Counted from the first letter of the stretch, positions 17,114 to 26,112 are shown. The stretch is 64,000 nt of DNA from Botryobacter ruber (GCF_003347595.2 NZ_QCZK02000015.1:124001-188000), one strand, 5' to 3'. A program made the numbers and translations. The notes: a model not told the origin generated them from the sequence alone.

Positions 17114-17536
17114 TTAATAAAGTAAGTCAGAGTTCTTGTTTATAAGTTCTACGGCTTCTTCAAATGTTTCTGCGATTTTTTCAGGAATACCAGGATCAGC
17201 AAGATCATAATTTTTGAAGATACCTTTTTCACCTTTCGAAAATCCATAGACATGACTATTTATTAAATAATCACCGAAACCTATAAAATTTGGGTATCTG
17301 CCATATTCTTGCTCAATTCTATTCAAAGACCAAAGACATATCATATTTGCATCCCACTCAAATTCTTCAAAACCATTAGCTTTTTTATATAATGCCTTGA
17401 AAGAATCTGGAAATACGAAGCCTAAAATTTCTTCAGTTTTAGAAATAGATTCTAATGAAGCACCAGGCTGAACAGGTATTTTATTTTTTAACCATAAATC
17501 AATAACAGTATCTGCCCAAATCTCAATATTTTCCAA
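17114..17536 (-). CDS. SMI1/KNR4 (SUKH) family protein in cassette A
   Basis: 140 aa soluble protein with the SUKH fold signature: an N-terminal helix, GASLESISKTEEILGFVFP, then FKALYKKANGFEEF. SUKH proteins commonly act as immunity proteins against polymorphic nuclease toxins, though many are orphans. No toxin gene is adjacent. It is AT-rich and lies between attC-like sites, starting ~30 bases after one and ending 27 bases before the next, which is the normal geometry of an integron cassette gene. Confidence 0.82.
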   Translation of the reverse strand: MENIEIWADTVIDLWLKNKIPVQPGASLESISKTEEILGFVFPDSFKALYKKANGFEEFEWDANMICLWSLNRIEQEYGRYPNFIGFGDYLINSHVYGFSKGEKGIFKNYDLADPGIPEKIAETFEEAVELINKNSDLLY

Positions 17537-17560
17537 GTTCTAATATTTGTTTATGGTGAC

Positions 17561-17690
17561 GCACAACAATAGTATAAACGTAATACCACCCAAACATACG
17601 GTTATCTGCACTCTATACGATCCAGAACATACGGTTTATTGTCGTTTTTAACAGATAACCGTAATCGGACTAGCGAATATACTATATAGC
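17561..17690 (-). other. attC-like site 0 (incomplete)
   Basis: The closing box GTTGTGC (minus strand 17567-17561) and stem ATAGTATAAACG (17569-17580) pair with CGAATATACTAT (17674-17685) with two mismatches. Inside, TACGGTTATCTG (17597-17608) and CAGATAACCGTA (17652-17663) form a perfect 12-bp inner stem. The expected outer AAC box beyond 17685 is missing. Confidence 0.45.
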
Positions 17691-17768
17691 CATCTTTTCA
17701 TGCAAAACTTGCCGACAAATACTGTTTGGCTTTTAATAGTACCGAAGCCATCCCTGCCCCACCCTGCT

Positions 17769-18017
17769 CTACACCTTCACATTTAGCCGTATCGTTTCCA
17801 GGTAGGGTTCTAAGGCCTTGGGGGTCGTGAGTGCGCGTACAAGGCCAATGGTTTTCAGGTCGTAGAGGAACCAGAGTTCCACGTAAAAACCGTACAGCCA
17901 GTACAGATCTATCTTGCACCAGCCTTTAATGCGGTGGTGCAGGTAACGGCCTTCGTCCAGTACCAGGGCAGCCTGAACGGAAGGTGGCAGGTCATTAAAT
18001 TCAGTAGCACTCATCAT
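17769..18017 (-). CDS. Small hypothetical protein (82 aa)
   Basis: 82 aa, soluble, rich in Leu and Tyr, with no recognised motif. The segment DEGRYLHHRIKGWCKIDLYW and the regular codon use make it look like a genuine small gene. Alternative start at the second Met. GC content is back at the chromosomal level, so it is outside the AT-rich cassette stretch. Function unknown. Confidence 0.65.
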   Translation of the reverse strand: MMSATEFNDLPPSVQAALVLDEGRYLHHRIKGWCKIDLYWLYGFYVELWFLYDLKTIGLVRALTTPKALEPYLETIRLNVKV

Positions 18018-18043
18018 GCCGTTTAGCGTTTTGTTTCACCATG

Positions 18044-18068
18044 AAAAAAGGCTGCCGAAGCAGCCCTT
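18044..18068 (-). terminator. Terminator of the 86-aa gene
   Basis: GGCTGC (18050-18055) and GCAGCC (18060-18065) with a tetraloop; the minus strand ends in T6. Confidence 0.75.
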
Positions 18069-18099
18069 TTGGTTTTAACGAAGATATCCTGATTTTGAT

Positions 18100-18360
18100 T
18101 TAATTCAGGTGCAGCATGTACAGCTCGAAACGGTGTGAAGCAAAACTCCAGTGTGTAGCAGAAGGATGTATCTCCACCCCATCTTCATCCATAATTGTAA
18201 CAGCAAATCCTTCACCCTGGTTAAGGGGTTCCGTAAAATGCTTTACCGGATACACCTTGCCCTCCTCAATCCACTCTTCAGGATCAAAAGCTGGCCTCGA
18301 GGCATCTACGCATTTGGCGTAGACCATCATATAGCTTGGGGGTACGAATAAGTTTACCAT
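18100..18360 (-). CDS. Small hypothetical protein (86 aa)
   Basis: 86 aa, no signal peptide or membrane segment. FDPEEWIEEGKVYPVKHFTEPLNQGEGFAVTI suggests a small SH3-like beta barrel, but I do not recognise the family. It has its own terminator at 18044-18068. Function unknown. Confidence 0.7.
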   Translation of the reverse strand: MVNLFVPPSYMMVYAKCVDASRPAFDPEEWIEEGKVYPVKHFTEPLNQGEGFAVTIMDEDGVEIHPSATHWSFASHRFELYMLHLN

Positions 18361-18691
18361 ACATTTACAACTTTTCTGAAAGATAAATAATTCCTCTAAA
18401 ACAGGAAATGCTCCGGAACAGCCCTGTTTTTCTTAAAATGGCTTTAAGTTCTGCTCACTGCTGCTACAAGAACAGCAAAACAAACACCAAACCAAAACAA
18501 GTGGTACAGCATCATTTCTGAATTCTAAATACCTACATATAATTACAAACTTTTTAACAGATAAAAAAGCGTTCCGGCAAAAATATTTTACAATTGCCCC
18601 CGTAACTAAAGAACATTAGTAGCCAGATTACCCCTTTCCCCGTAGTATAAACTCACAACGCAGGCTGATAACCACATAAAAATATACAAGC
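18361..18691. other. AT-rich intergenic region
   Basis: About 330 bases between divergent genes. I see no repeat, RNA or convincing promoter box beyond general AT-richness. Confidence 0.4.
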
Positions 18692-19765
18692 ATGGAAACA
18701 ACTGACGAAACATTCCAGACCGAAAGCGAACATACCTTTTATGTAGCGCCCGGCATATGGGGTATGAAAACCTTTTTCGTAAACCTGTACTTTGTAAGCG
18801 AGCCGGGCGGTTCGTGGGTACTCATTGATACGGGCGTCTACGGTTCGGCAAGCAAAATAAAACAGGCGGCAGAAGAACTGTTTGGCCAGAACACGCAGCC
18901 TTCCGCTATTTTGCTCACGCACGGGCACTTCGACCACATTGGCGCGGTAAAAGAACTGGCCTCTGAATGGCAGGCTCCCGTTTATGTGCACCAGATGGAG
19001 CTGCCTTATGTAACCGGACAGTCCAGCTACCCGCCACCCGACCCCAGTGTGGGCAGGGGCGTGATGGCCTACATGTCGTTTATGTATCCTAAAAAGCCGA
19101 TCGACATAACAGGTTTCGTGGAAATTCTCCCGCCCGATGGCAGCGTGCCCGGCTTACCCGGCTGGCGCTGGATACCTACCCCCGGACATTCGCCGGGCCA
19201 TGTCTCTTTCTTCCGGGAAGATGACCGGGTACTGTTAGCCGGCGATGCTTTCGTGACGCGCCATGGCGAATCGTTACTGGCCATTATTTCGCAGGGCAAG
19301 GAGATTCACGGTCCACCGGCTTACTTTACCCCCGACTGGATAAGTGCGCACCAATCGGTGCAGAAACTGGCCTTGCTGCAGCCCGAAGTAGCTGCTACCG
19401 GTCATGGGCTGCCGATGTGGGGCGAAGAACTGCGGCGTCAGTTAAACGAACTGTCGGCCAGTTTCTGGCGCGTGGCAGTGCCGGAGCAAGGGCGTTATGT
19501 AAACGAACCCGCCATTACAAACGAGCAGGGCATCGTGTCGGTACCGGCTTCAGACGACAAAGCCTTAACTACCACCGCTTTGGTAACGGCAGGCGTGGTG
19601 GCGGCTGCCGGTGTAACGCTGATGCTGCTGAAAAAGCGCACCAAAAAGTCGAAAGTAATAGCCAAATGGAACCGGCCTTACTCCCACAACAGGGTAGCAA
19701 CCGGCACTCCTCCTGCCACTACATTGGAAGAAAACCTGGACGCGTACTCCAACGATTATCCTTAA
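18692..19765 (+). CDS. MBL-fold metallohydrolase with C-terminal membrane anchor
   Basis: 357 aa. A metallo-beta-lactamase domain covers ~15-255, with the zinc motif THGHFDH, IPTPGHSPGHVSF, an Asp ligand in LLAGDAF, and ATGHG. After a low-complexity stretch, one hydrophobic helix (~295-315, TTTALVTAGVVAAAGVTLML) is followed by a Lys-rich tail. A C-terminal anchor on such a hydrolase is uncommon. The substrate is unknown. It is monocistronic with a strong terminator. Confidence 0.87.
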   Translation: METTDETFQTESEHTFYVAPGIWGMKTFFVNLYFVSEPGGSWVLIDTGVYGSASKIKQAAEELFGQNTQPSAILLTHGHFDHIGAVKELASEWQAPVYVHQMELPYVTGQSSYPPPDPSVGRGVMAYMSFMYPKKPIDITGFVEILPPDGSVPGLPGWRWIPTPGHSPGHVSFFREDDRVLLAGDAFVTRHGESLLAIISQGKEIHGPPAYFTPDWISAHQSVQKLALLQPEVAATGHGLPMWGEELRRQLNELSASFWRVAVPEQGRYVNEPAITNEQGIVSVPASDDKALTTTALVTAGVVAAAGVTLMLLKKRTKKSKVIAKWNRPYSHNRVATGTPPATTLEENLDAYSNDYP

Positions 19766-19770
19766 CCAGA

Positions 19771-19803
19771 AGCGGCCGGAAGTTTTAGCTTCCGGCCGCT
19801 TTT
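19771..19803 (+). terminator. Terminator after the MBL hydrolase
   Basis: AGCGGCCGGAAG (19771-19782) and CTTCCGGCCGCT (19789-19800) form a perfect 12-bp stem. The T run is short. Confidence 0.8.
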
Positions 19804-19871
19804 GGTTTTATTACGATTCAGAAATTAAGAATGCATCCGCAGATCCGAAAAGACCTCTGCCGATGCTGCTG

Positions 19872-20057
19872 CTAGTCTTTATGATCTGCTCTTCCGGAGC
19901 CGCTCTTTTTGCCGCCGCCATCCTGTTTGTTTACCGTGGCCCAGGCACGCTTCTCTGCTTCTTTGTGGCTCACGCCGCGCTTTTCATAACCTTCTTCTAT
20001 ATGCTGCGCCTTACGCTTCTGCTTGTCGGTGTAAGCCGATTTATCTCCCTGTGGCAT
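19872..20057 (-). CDS. Small conserved hydrophilic protein
   Basis: 61 aa: very charged, with YTDKQKRKAQHIEEGYEKRG and a Gly/Lys-rich tail. It resembles a widespread small bacterial family often mislabelled as plasmid stabilization protein. Likely cytoplasmic and DNA- or RNA-interacting by composition only. An overlapping plus-strand frame of 70 aa is just its hydrophobic shadow. Confidence 0.78.
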   Translation of the reverse strand: MPQGDKSAYTDKQKRKAQHIEEGYEKRGVSHKEAEKRAWATVNKQDGGGKKSGSGRADHKD

Positions 20058-20148
20058 AGTTCTTCTTTTAAGTGATACAAAAATTTCAGCTTCCTTTCCG
20101 GAAGCACTCTCTTATACGGATACCGCCCGAAAGCGGATAGCAACAGGT

Positions 20149-20176
20149 GCAGCGGGAATGGTGACGGCAGCAGCAG
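20149..20176 (+). repeat. 30-bp dispersed repeat, copy 5 (variant)
   Basis: Starts GCAGCGGGAATGGTGACGGC, sharing GCGGGAATGGTG with the copy at 34757. Confidence 0.6.
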
Positions 20177-20209
20177 AAAAAAACACCTGAAAAGCATCCT
20201 AAAACCTTA

Positions 20210-20240
20210 CTGCGCCTGCCACCACAGCCGCTGCTCCTGC
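20210..20240 (-). repeat. 30-bp dispersed repeat, copy 6
   Basis: Inverted relative to copy 5, 34 bases away, so the two could pair in one transcript. Confidence 0.85.
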
Positions 20241-20304
20241 TTTTAGATGTTCACCTGTTCCGTAATTTATTACCTTTACCGCTCCATCCTATTCCCCTTA
20301 GTCT

Positions 20305-21030
20305 ATGAAAAGTGTATTTAACTGGAGCGGTGGCAAAGATTCGTCGCTCTGCCTGTACCATGTCCTGCAGCAACAGAAGTACGAAGTTGCAGCGTTGCTG
20401 ACAACATTGAGCAGCGCCACCCGGCGCATTAGCATGCATGGGGTGCGGCAGGAACTCCTGGAACAACAGGCCAAAAACATCGGGCTGCCCCTGCAGCAAC
20501 TCTATTTACCCGAAAACGCCAGCATGTCGGATTATAACAGGTTACTCGATGAGAAGCTGCAAGAACTGAAGCAGCAGGGCGTAACCACGGCCATCTTTGG
20601 CGACATCAACCTGCAGGACCTGCGGGAATACCGGGAGCAGCAAATGGCACAGGCAGGAATGGAGGCGGTTTTTCCGCTGTGGGAGCGCCCGACCGACGAG
20701 TTGGTGCGGGAATTCCTGGACCTTGGTTTTAAAGCGGTGGTGGTGTGTGTAAACGGAAAGCTCCTCGACCGCTCTTTTGCAGGCCGTTTGCTCGACGAAG
20801 CTTTCCTGCACGACCTGCCCCCGAACGTAGACCCTTGCGGCGAAAACGGCGAATTTCACACCTTTGTTTTTGATGGCCCTATTTTCCGGGAGCCGGTACA
20901 ATATACGTTAGGGGAAGTGGTGCACAAAACCTACGGCGTCCCCGCTGACCCCGACGACAATTGCTTCTCCAAAGACGCCCCCCCCACCTACGACACCAGC
21001 TTCTGGTTCTGCGATTTGCTGCCTGCCTGA
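20305..21030 (+). CDS. Dph6-related ATP pyrophosphatase
   Basis: 241 aa PP-loop ATPase of the diphthine-ammonia ligase type. The adenylation motif SGGKDSSL is at residues ~8-15, and PNVDPCGENGEFHTFVFDGP is the second family signature. Eukaryotic Dph6 amidates diphthine on EF2; bacteria lack that substrate, so the bacterial reaction is uncertain, probably ATP-dependent amidation of a small molecule or RNA. The gene is alone, with repeat copies in its upstream region. Confidence 0.88.
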   Translation: MKSVFNWSGGKDSSLCLYHVLQQQKYEVAALLTTLSSATRRISMHGVRQELLEQQAKNIGLPLQQLYLPENASMSDYNRLLDEKLQELKQQGVTTAIFGDINLQDLREYREQQMAQAGMEAVFPLWERPTDELVREFLDLGFKAVVVCVNGKLLDRSFAGRLLDEAFLHDLPPNVDPCGENGEFHTFVFDGPIFREPVQYTLGEVVHKTYGVPADPDDNCFSKDAPPTYDTSFWFCDLLPA

Positions 21031-21239
21031 GTTGCTGCACTTCTATACCTCTTGAATAAAGGTATGTGTCATTGGTAGAATATTTCTGGCGCGGGCGTCC
21101 CCGCCCGTGTCTACTATTACGCGGCGTCTGGCCACCGTGGACCACAAGAAATTTAAGTTGTCAGTGCAGCTTGATGAGGATTTTTTCTTTTGCTACTCCT
21201 AACATTTTATGAAAGTGTAATACCTACCAATAATGCATT
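21031..21239. other. Intergenic with small GC palindrome
   Basis: Convergent genes flank it. GCGGGCG (21091-21097) and CGCCCG (21102-21107) form a short GC hairpin typical of scattered palindromes in this order; no T run follows. Confidence 0.4.
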
Positions 21240-22145
21240 CTACCTCACAGTTATAAAACTATCCACCTCGTTATAGGCGCCAAACACGCCCAGTCCTCCC
21301 TTAATGTTGGAATAAACAAAAGTAGGCTCCGCAAAAGGATTCCCCTCTGTTCTGGAAGCAGTTAATACGGAATGGTGGTACTGGTAGTAGTTTTTATCGC
21401 AAACAATCAGCAGGGCATGTATCTCATACTCTGTTTCGCCAGGTCTGCCGATGCCATCGTAGGTGTTTGTATTGAACTCAGGCGACTTGAGCAAACTGCC
21501 CGAAGTTTTCTGATCCGCAATGTACGTTTTGGTTTCGTCATCACTTAAATAGAAAGGCTGCTTCATGGTCTGGATGTTGCCGTTGAAATCCGGTTGCCGG
21601 ATAAGAATATAACCCAGTGTGCGGTAGTAGTTTGCCGTATTGGGCGCATCCGTCCATTTATAGCTTAAGCGGTGGTCCAGCGACTGCGGACTCCAGTCGG
21701 GCACTGACGAATTATAGTCCAGATCTGTTATGGCAATGCCGCTTGTTATTGGCACTGTGCACGAAGCTTCTGCCTTATAGCCGCCGGGGGTACTGACATT
21801 CAGAAAGTAGGTTTTGCCCGCGACCACCGGCAGATTAGCTGCACTTGTTTTGTAAGCATCTGTCTCCAAGTCATAGGCCAGTGAAACCGTTTTTGTCCCA
21901 TCCGACAGGTTAACGGTTGCGTTTCGCACCTTTAGCTCTTCAGGGGTTTTGATCTTGCCTATTGCTGGCTGCGTCATCTGCAACTGCACTTTTAGCTCGG
22001 TGTCCTGCGGCGAGATATAGGAATTCACCACCAGCCTCGGCGACATATCTACATTGGGAAGATTGGAAACATCATCTTCGCAGGCAGGCAAAATGAAAAG
22101 TGCCAGCAACCACACCACTAGCTTGTTGAAACGTAAAAGCTTCAT
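21240..22145 (-). CDS. DUF4249 lipoprotein, partner of the TonB receptor
   Basis: 301 aa from MKLLRFNKL. A lipoprotein signal ends at ILPAC, placing the protein at the outer membrane. The rest is beta-rich and fits DUF4249, whose genes typically follow TonB-dependent receptors in Bacteroidota. It probably caps or assists the receptor upstream, as SusD does for SusC, but its ligand is unknown. The start is 38 bases beyond the receptor's stop codon. Confidence 0.85.
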   Translation of the reverse strand: MKLLRFNKLVVWLLALFILPACEDDVSNLPNVDMSPRLVVNSYISPQDTELKVQLQMTQPAIGKIKTPEELKVRNATVNLSDGTKTVSLAYDLETDAYKTSAANLPVVAGKTYFLNVSTPGGYKAEASCTVPITSGIAITDLDYNSSVPDWSPQSLDHRLSYKWTDAPNTANYYRTLGYILIRQPDFNGNIQTMKQPFYLSDDETKTYIADQKTSGSLLKSPEFNTNTYDGIGRPGETEYEIHALLIVCDKNYYQYHHSVLTASRTEGNPFAEPTFVYSNIKGGLGVFGAYNEVDSFITVR

Positions 22146-22183
22146 AATATTCTGTTTATAAAATGCGTTGTACATGATCAAAT

Positions 22184-24529
22184 TTAAAACTTAAAGCCCC
22201 AGCTTACGGACGGGATAATCGGGAACAGCGCCACCTGCTTCAGTTTCCTGTTCACCTGCCCGTCGTTGCCGTACTCATCGGTCATGTAAATGAAAAACGG
22301 ATTTTTGCGGCTGTAGGCATTGTAGAGGCTGATCTCCCAGGTGCGCTCACCCCAGCGCTTCTGCTTGTGGAACTGGATGCCAATGTCCATGCGGTGGTAA
22401 GCGGGCATGCGGTAGGAGTTGCGGTCGCCGTAGTAAGTAACCTGATCATTATAAGTATACTGACCCTCGGTAGCGTTGGGGTTATTCGGGTTGCTGCTAT
22501 AGTAGCCAATGGGCAGCGAAATGGCATTTCCCGTTCCGTATACCCAGGTGCCGGAGAGGGTGGTTCTGTCGCTGAGCTGGTACACACCCACCACCGATAC
22601 ATCGTGGCGTCGATCGTAGCGGGCATAAAATTTCTGTCCGAAGTTAAGCGAGTCGAACTGCAGCTGTGTCCAGGACAAGGTGTAGCCAACCCAGCCCGAG
22701 AAAAGGCCAACCTTCCGCTGCAGCAGCATTTCCACACCGTACGACCAGCCCTGCCCTGACGTAACGTTGTCTTCCCAGCGTACTTTTTCGGCACTTTCCG
22801 GATCGTCCACCATCATAAAACTGGCGCCTTCTTTATACCCGATGATGTTGTCGGATTTTTTGTAATACCCTTCCAGCGTGAGCGCCAGGTCCTGCTCCAG
22901 GAAATCTTTGGCAAGCCCTACTGCCACCTGCTGCGATGCCTGCGGCGCCACCAGGTCGGTGGTAGGAACCCAGAGGTCGGTAGGCAGGCCGATGCCAGTG
23001 TTGCTGAGCAGGTGCACGTACTGGTTCATGCGGGCATATGATGCCTTCACGGCCAGGTCGGGTTTGATGTTATAGGCAGCAGCCAGGCGCGGCTCAGGCA
23101 TAAAGTAGTTCTTGTTGCCGGTGGCAAAATGGCTCAGCCGTAGGCCGGCATTCAGGCGCAGGTCAGGCCGCGGCCGCCAGGTATCTTCCACATAAACGGC
23201 GCTTTGTACTCCGTCCACATTATCCACATCCCTATCAGTCCTGTTTATCTCCGAATCTTTTACCACGATGGCACTTGGGTTGAAGCGGTGGAACGTGGAC
23301 TGGAAGCCCGCCTTGATAGCGTGCTGCGGGTTGGGCAGGAAATCAACATCATACTTGATCGCCAGGTCCTGGATGCCCGAAAAATAATTCAGCCTGAAAT
23401 GGTCACCATCCTCGTACTCTTCCTCCAGGTTAATGTTAAAGCGGTAGCGGCTGAAGATGAGGGAAGTGTTGGCAAACAGCCTGTCGTTGAAGAGGTGGTT
23501 CCAGCGCAGCGTACCTGTGGCATTGCCCCAGTCGATGCCGCCCCTGGTTTTGTTCCGGTCAAACTTTTCGACGTAGTAGAAACGGTCCTGCCCGAAATAG
23601 CCGCTCAGGTAGAGCTTGTTTTTCTGTCCGAAATCGTAGTTGAGTTTGGTGTTGAGGTCGTAGAAGTAGTAGCCGCCCCTGCCGTCCATGTCCATAAAAG
23701 GCTGCATCAGCACATCAACATAAGTGCGGCGACCGCTTACCAGGAACGAAGATTTGCCTTTGCTGAGCGGCCCCTCCAGCATCAGCCGCGACGATATCAG
23801 GCCAATGCCGCCTTCGCCGTGAAATTCTTCTTTGTTGCCGTCCTTCATGTTCAGGTCGATCACCGACGAGAGCCTGCCGCCGTAACGGGCCGGGAAGCCG
23901 CCTTTGGTCAGTTCCACACTCTTGAGGGCATCGCCGTTAAAGAGCGAGAAAAAGCCAAACAGGTGCGAGGAATTGTACACGGTGGCATCGTCGAGGATGA
24001 TCAGGTTCTGGTCGGGGCTGCCGCCGCGCACATAGATGCCGCTGTTGCCTTCGCTGCCTTTCTGTACGCCGGGCATCAGTTGCAGCACCTTCATCACATC
24101 CTTTTCGCCCAGCAGCGTCGGAATGTTCTTGATCTGAGCAACAGGCACATCAATGGTACTCATCAGCGCCGACTCGCTTACCCGCTCCTGCCGGTGCCCG
24201 ATTACCTCCACTTCCTGCAGGGCCGCATCTGGCAGCAGGTCGATGTTAAGCTCCACCGGGCGACTGAGCGAAAGCCGCCTGGTTTCCGGACGGTAGCCCA
24301 GGTACGAAAACACCAGCGTAACCGAATCGGAAGCCGGCAAGGTTAGCGAGTAAAAGCCGTAGGTATTGGTAGTGGTGCTGATGCTGGTGCCGGGGCAGTA
24401 GACCACCACGCCAATCAGTGTTTCGCTGCTGCCTTTCTCGCGCACGTAGCCACTGATGGTGTGCTTTTCCTGGGCATGCAGCAGCCCTGTGCTGCCAAGC
24501 AGCAGTAAGAGGGTAAAAATAATTCGCAT
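22184..24529 (-). CDS. TonB-dependent receptor with carboxypeptidase-like N-domain
   Basis: 781 aa from MRIIFTLLL, chosen because a signal peptide (cut at LHAQ) starts there; an ATG 17 codons upstream is open but unlikely. Domains in order: carboxypeptidase D regulatory-like Ig domain (~25-105), plug (~120-230, with GIYVRGGSPDQNLIILDDATVYN), and a long outer-membrane barrel. It should import a substrate through the outer membrane with TonB energy. No riboswitch or Fur-like site shows the substrate. It forms an operon with the DUF4249 lipoprotein. Confidence 0.93.
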   Translation of the reverse strand: MRIIFTLLLLLGSTGLLHAQEKHTISGYVREKGSSETLIGVVVYCPGTSISTTTNTYGFYSLTLPASDSVTLVFSYLGYRPETRRLSLSRPVELNIDLLPDAALQEVEVIGHRQERVSESALMSTIDVPVAQIKNIPTLLGEKDVMKVLQLMPGVQKGSEGNSGIYVRGGSPDQNLIILDDATVYNSSHLFGFFSLFNGDALKSVELTKGGFPARYGGRLSSVIDLNMKDGNKEEFHGEGGIGLISSRLMLEGPLSKGKSSFLVSGRRTYVDVLMQPFMDMDGRGGYYFYDLNTKLNYDFGQKNKLYLSGYFGQDRFYYVEKFDRNKTRGGIDWGNATGTLRWNHLFNDRLFANTSLIFSRYRFNINLEEEYEDGDHFRLNYFSGIQDLAIKYDVDFLPNPQHAIKAGFQSTFHRFNPSAIVVKDSEINRTDRDVDNVDGVQSAVYVEDTWRPRPDLRLNAGLRLSHFATGNKNYFMPEPRLAAAYNIKPDLAVKASYARMNQYVHLLSNTGIGLPTDLWVPTTDLVAPQASQQVAVGLAKDFLEQDLALTLEGYYKKSDNIIGYKEGASFMMVDDPESAEKVRWEDNVTSGQGWSYGVEMLLQRKVGLFSGWVGYTLSWTQLQFDSLNFGQKFYARYDRRHDVSVVGVYQLSDRTTLSGTWVYGTGNAISLPIGYYSSNPNNPNATEGQYTYNDQVTYYGDRNSYRMPAYHRMDIGIQFHKQKRWGERTWEISLYNAYSRKNPFFIYMTDEYGNDGQVNRKLKQVALFPIIPSVSWGFKF

Positions 24530-24802
24530 AGCTGGGGATTTGGATATAAAGTAAAAACGATTTTTATGCATTATCTGCACACATACACAACAGTAGCAAT
24601 ATATATGCCACGTTAATATTTAAGCCCGGTCATTCCGCCCCTCCACCCGCAACAGACAGCATAAAACAGTGAACATCAGTTAACTGTGGACAGACAAACT
24701 GATTCAAAGGGCGAAAGATACCGACAATTTTCATCATTCAACTAAATTTTCTCCCTACTCCCCAAATAACCGGATAAACAAGCGCGCGGAACCGACGAGC
24801 AA

Positions 24803-24829
24803 CAGCAGTGGCTATGGTGGCAGCAGCAG
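24803..24829 (+). repeat. 30-bp dispersed repeat, copy 7
   Basis: Starts CAGCAGTGGCTATGGTGGCA; the right end is GCAGCAG rather than GGTGCAG. Confidence 0.8.
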
Positions 24830-24848
24830 AAACCATTTACGACATCAA

Positions 24849-24892
24849 CCAACAATTTAACAATGCAACAATCCAACAATTTAACAATGCAA
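24849..24892 (+). repeat. Direct repeat before the aminotransferase
   Basis: CCAACAATTTAACAATGCAA occurs at 24849-24868 and 24873-24892, a 24-base period, just upstream of the promoter box. Confidence 0.8.
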
Positions 24893-24898
24893 AACCCC

Positions 24899-24906
24899 TA
24901 CCTTTG
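24899..24906 (+). promoter_or_regulatory. -7 promoter box of the aminotransferase gene
   Basis: TACCTTTG matches TAnnTTTG. The ATG is only 5 bases further, implying a nearly leaderless mRNA. Confidence 0.6.
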
Positions 24907-24910
24907 CACC

Positions 24911-26104
24911 ATGATTTCACAGAGGCAATTGTTCCTGCAGCACGTCGCGCAGACGTCAGACTTCCCGCTGATGATAGAGGTTGAAAAAGCGGAAGGAGTG
25001 TACATGTACGGCACCGAAGGCCAGCGCTACCTTGATCTGATTTCGGGCATCGGCGTCAGCAACGTGGGGCACCGGCACCCGAAAGTAATCGCGGCCATTC
25101 AGAAGCAGCTCGACAAGTACCTGCACCTGATGGTGTATGGTGAGTTTGTGCAGGCGCCGCAGGTGCAACTGGCGCATGCGCTGAGCGAAACGCTGCCCGA
25201 GCGGCTCAACAACACCTACCTGCTCAACTCAGGCACCGAAGCCGTTGAAGGCGCCTTGAAACTTGCCAAACGCTACACAGGCCGCACCGAACTGATTTCC
25301 TGCTACAACGCCTACCACGGCTCCACCCAGGGCGCCCTCTCCCTGAACGGCAGCGAAAGCATTAAAAATGCCTTCCGCCCGCTGCTCCCCGACGTGCGCC
25401 ACATCCGGTACAACAACTTCAGCGACCTGCAGCACATTACCTCCCGCACAGCCGCTGTGCTGATCGAAACCGTGCAGGGCGAGGCGGGGGTGCGCGTGCC
25501 AGCGCCGGGCTACCTGCAGCAACTCCGCGAATGCTGCACCCAGACCGGCACCCTGCTCATCCTGGACGAAATTCAGTGCGGCTTCGGGCGTACGGGTACG
25601 TTCTGGTGCTTCGAGCAGTTTGGCATTGAGCCCGATATACTGGTGTGTGCCAAGGGAATGGGCGGCGGCATGCCCATTGGCGCCTTTATTGCGCCGCAGG
25701 AAATCATGGCATCCATTAAAACCGACCCGATCCTGGGCCACTGCACTACCTTCGGAGGTCACCCGGTGAGCTGTGCCGCCTCGCTGGCCACGGTGCAGGT
25801 CATACAGGAAGAGCGCCTGACGGACGGGGTACAGCAGAAAGCAGCGCTGTTCAGGGAATTGCTTGTGCACCCGCGCATCAAGGAAATACGGAATTGCGGT
25901 TTGATGATGGCGGCGGAGTTTGAATCGTTTGAGGTACTGAAGGCGGTAATTGACCGGGCTATTCTGAACGGTGTGCTCACCGACTGGTTCCTGTTCTGCG
26001 ACAACTCCATGCGCATTGCGCCCCCCTTAACCATTACCGAAAGCCAGATCAGGGAAGCCTGCGAAGTGATTTTACGATCGATTGACGAGGCAGTAACCAG
26101 CTAA
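24911..26104 (+). CDS. Class III PLP-dependent aminotransferase
   Basis: 397 aa from MISQRQLFL; the longer frame starts inside the upstream direct repeats and promoter box. It is of the acetylornithine/4-aminobutyrate aminotransferase type: GTEAVEGALKLAKRYTGR, the PLP Asp in LDEIQCGFGRTG, and the Schiff-base lysine Lys248 in CAKGMGGGMPIG. It transfers an amino group between an omega-amino acid and a 2-oxo acid. No arginine-pathway genes lie nearby, so the substrate is open. Confidence 0.9.
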   Translation: MISQRQLFLQHVAQTSDFPLMIEVEKAEGVYMYGTEGQRYLDLISGIGVSNVGHRHPKVIAAIQKQLDKYLHLMVYGEFVQAPQVQLAHALSETLPERLNNTYLLNSGTEAVEGALKLAKRYTGRTELISCYNAYHGSTQGALSLNGSESIKNAFRPLLPDVRHIRYNNFSDLQHITSRTAAVLIETVQGEAGVRVPAPGYLQQLRECCTQTGTLLILDEIQCGFGRTGTFWCFEQFGIEPDILVCAKGMGGGMPIGAFIAPQEIMASIKTDPILGHCTTFGGHPVSCAASLATVQVIQEERLTDGVQQKAALFRELLVHPRIKEIRNCGLMMAAEFESFEVLKAVIDRAILNGVLTDWFLFCDNSMRIAPPLTITESQIREACEVILRSIDEAVTS

Positions 26105-26112
26105 TAACGTTA

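Larger units (their letters stand above)
24530..24910. other. Divergent intergenic region
   Basis: It holds promoters of the receptor and aminotransferase genes, one dispersed repeat copy, and two direct repeats. I looked for a cobalamin or other riboswitch before the receptor and see none. Confidence 0.45.

Noticed and set aside
23204-24346. A 380-aa plus-strand reading frame
   Set aside because: It is the antisense shadow of the TonB-dependent receptor gene, with no family motif of its own.
24530-24910. Possible riboswitch before the TonB receptor
   Set aside because: I find no cobalamin or thiamine box and no conserved stem arrangement.
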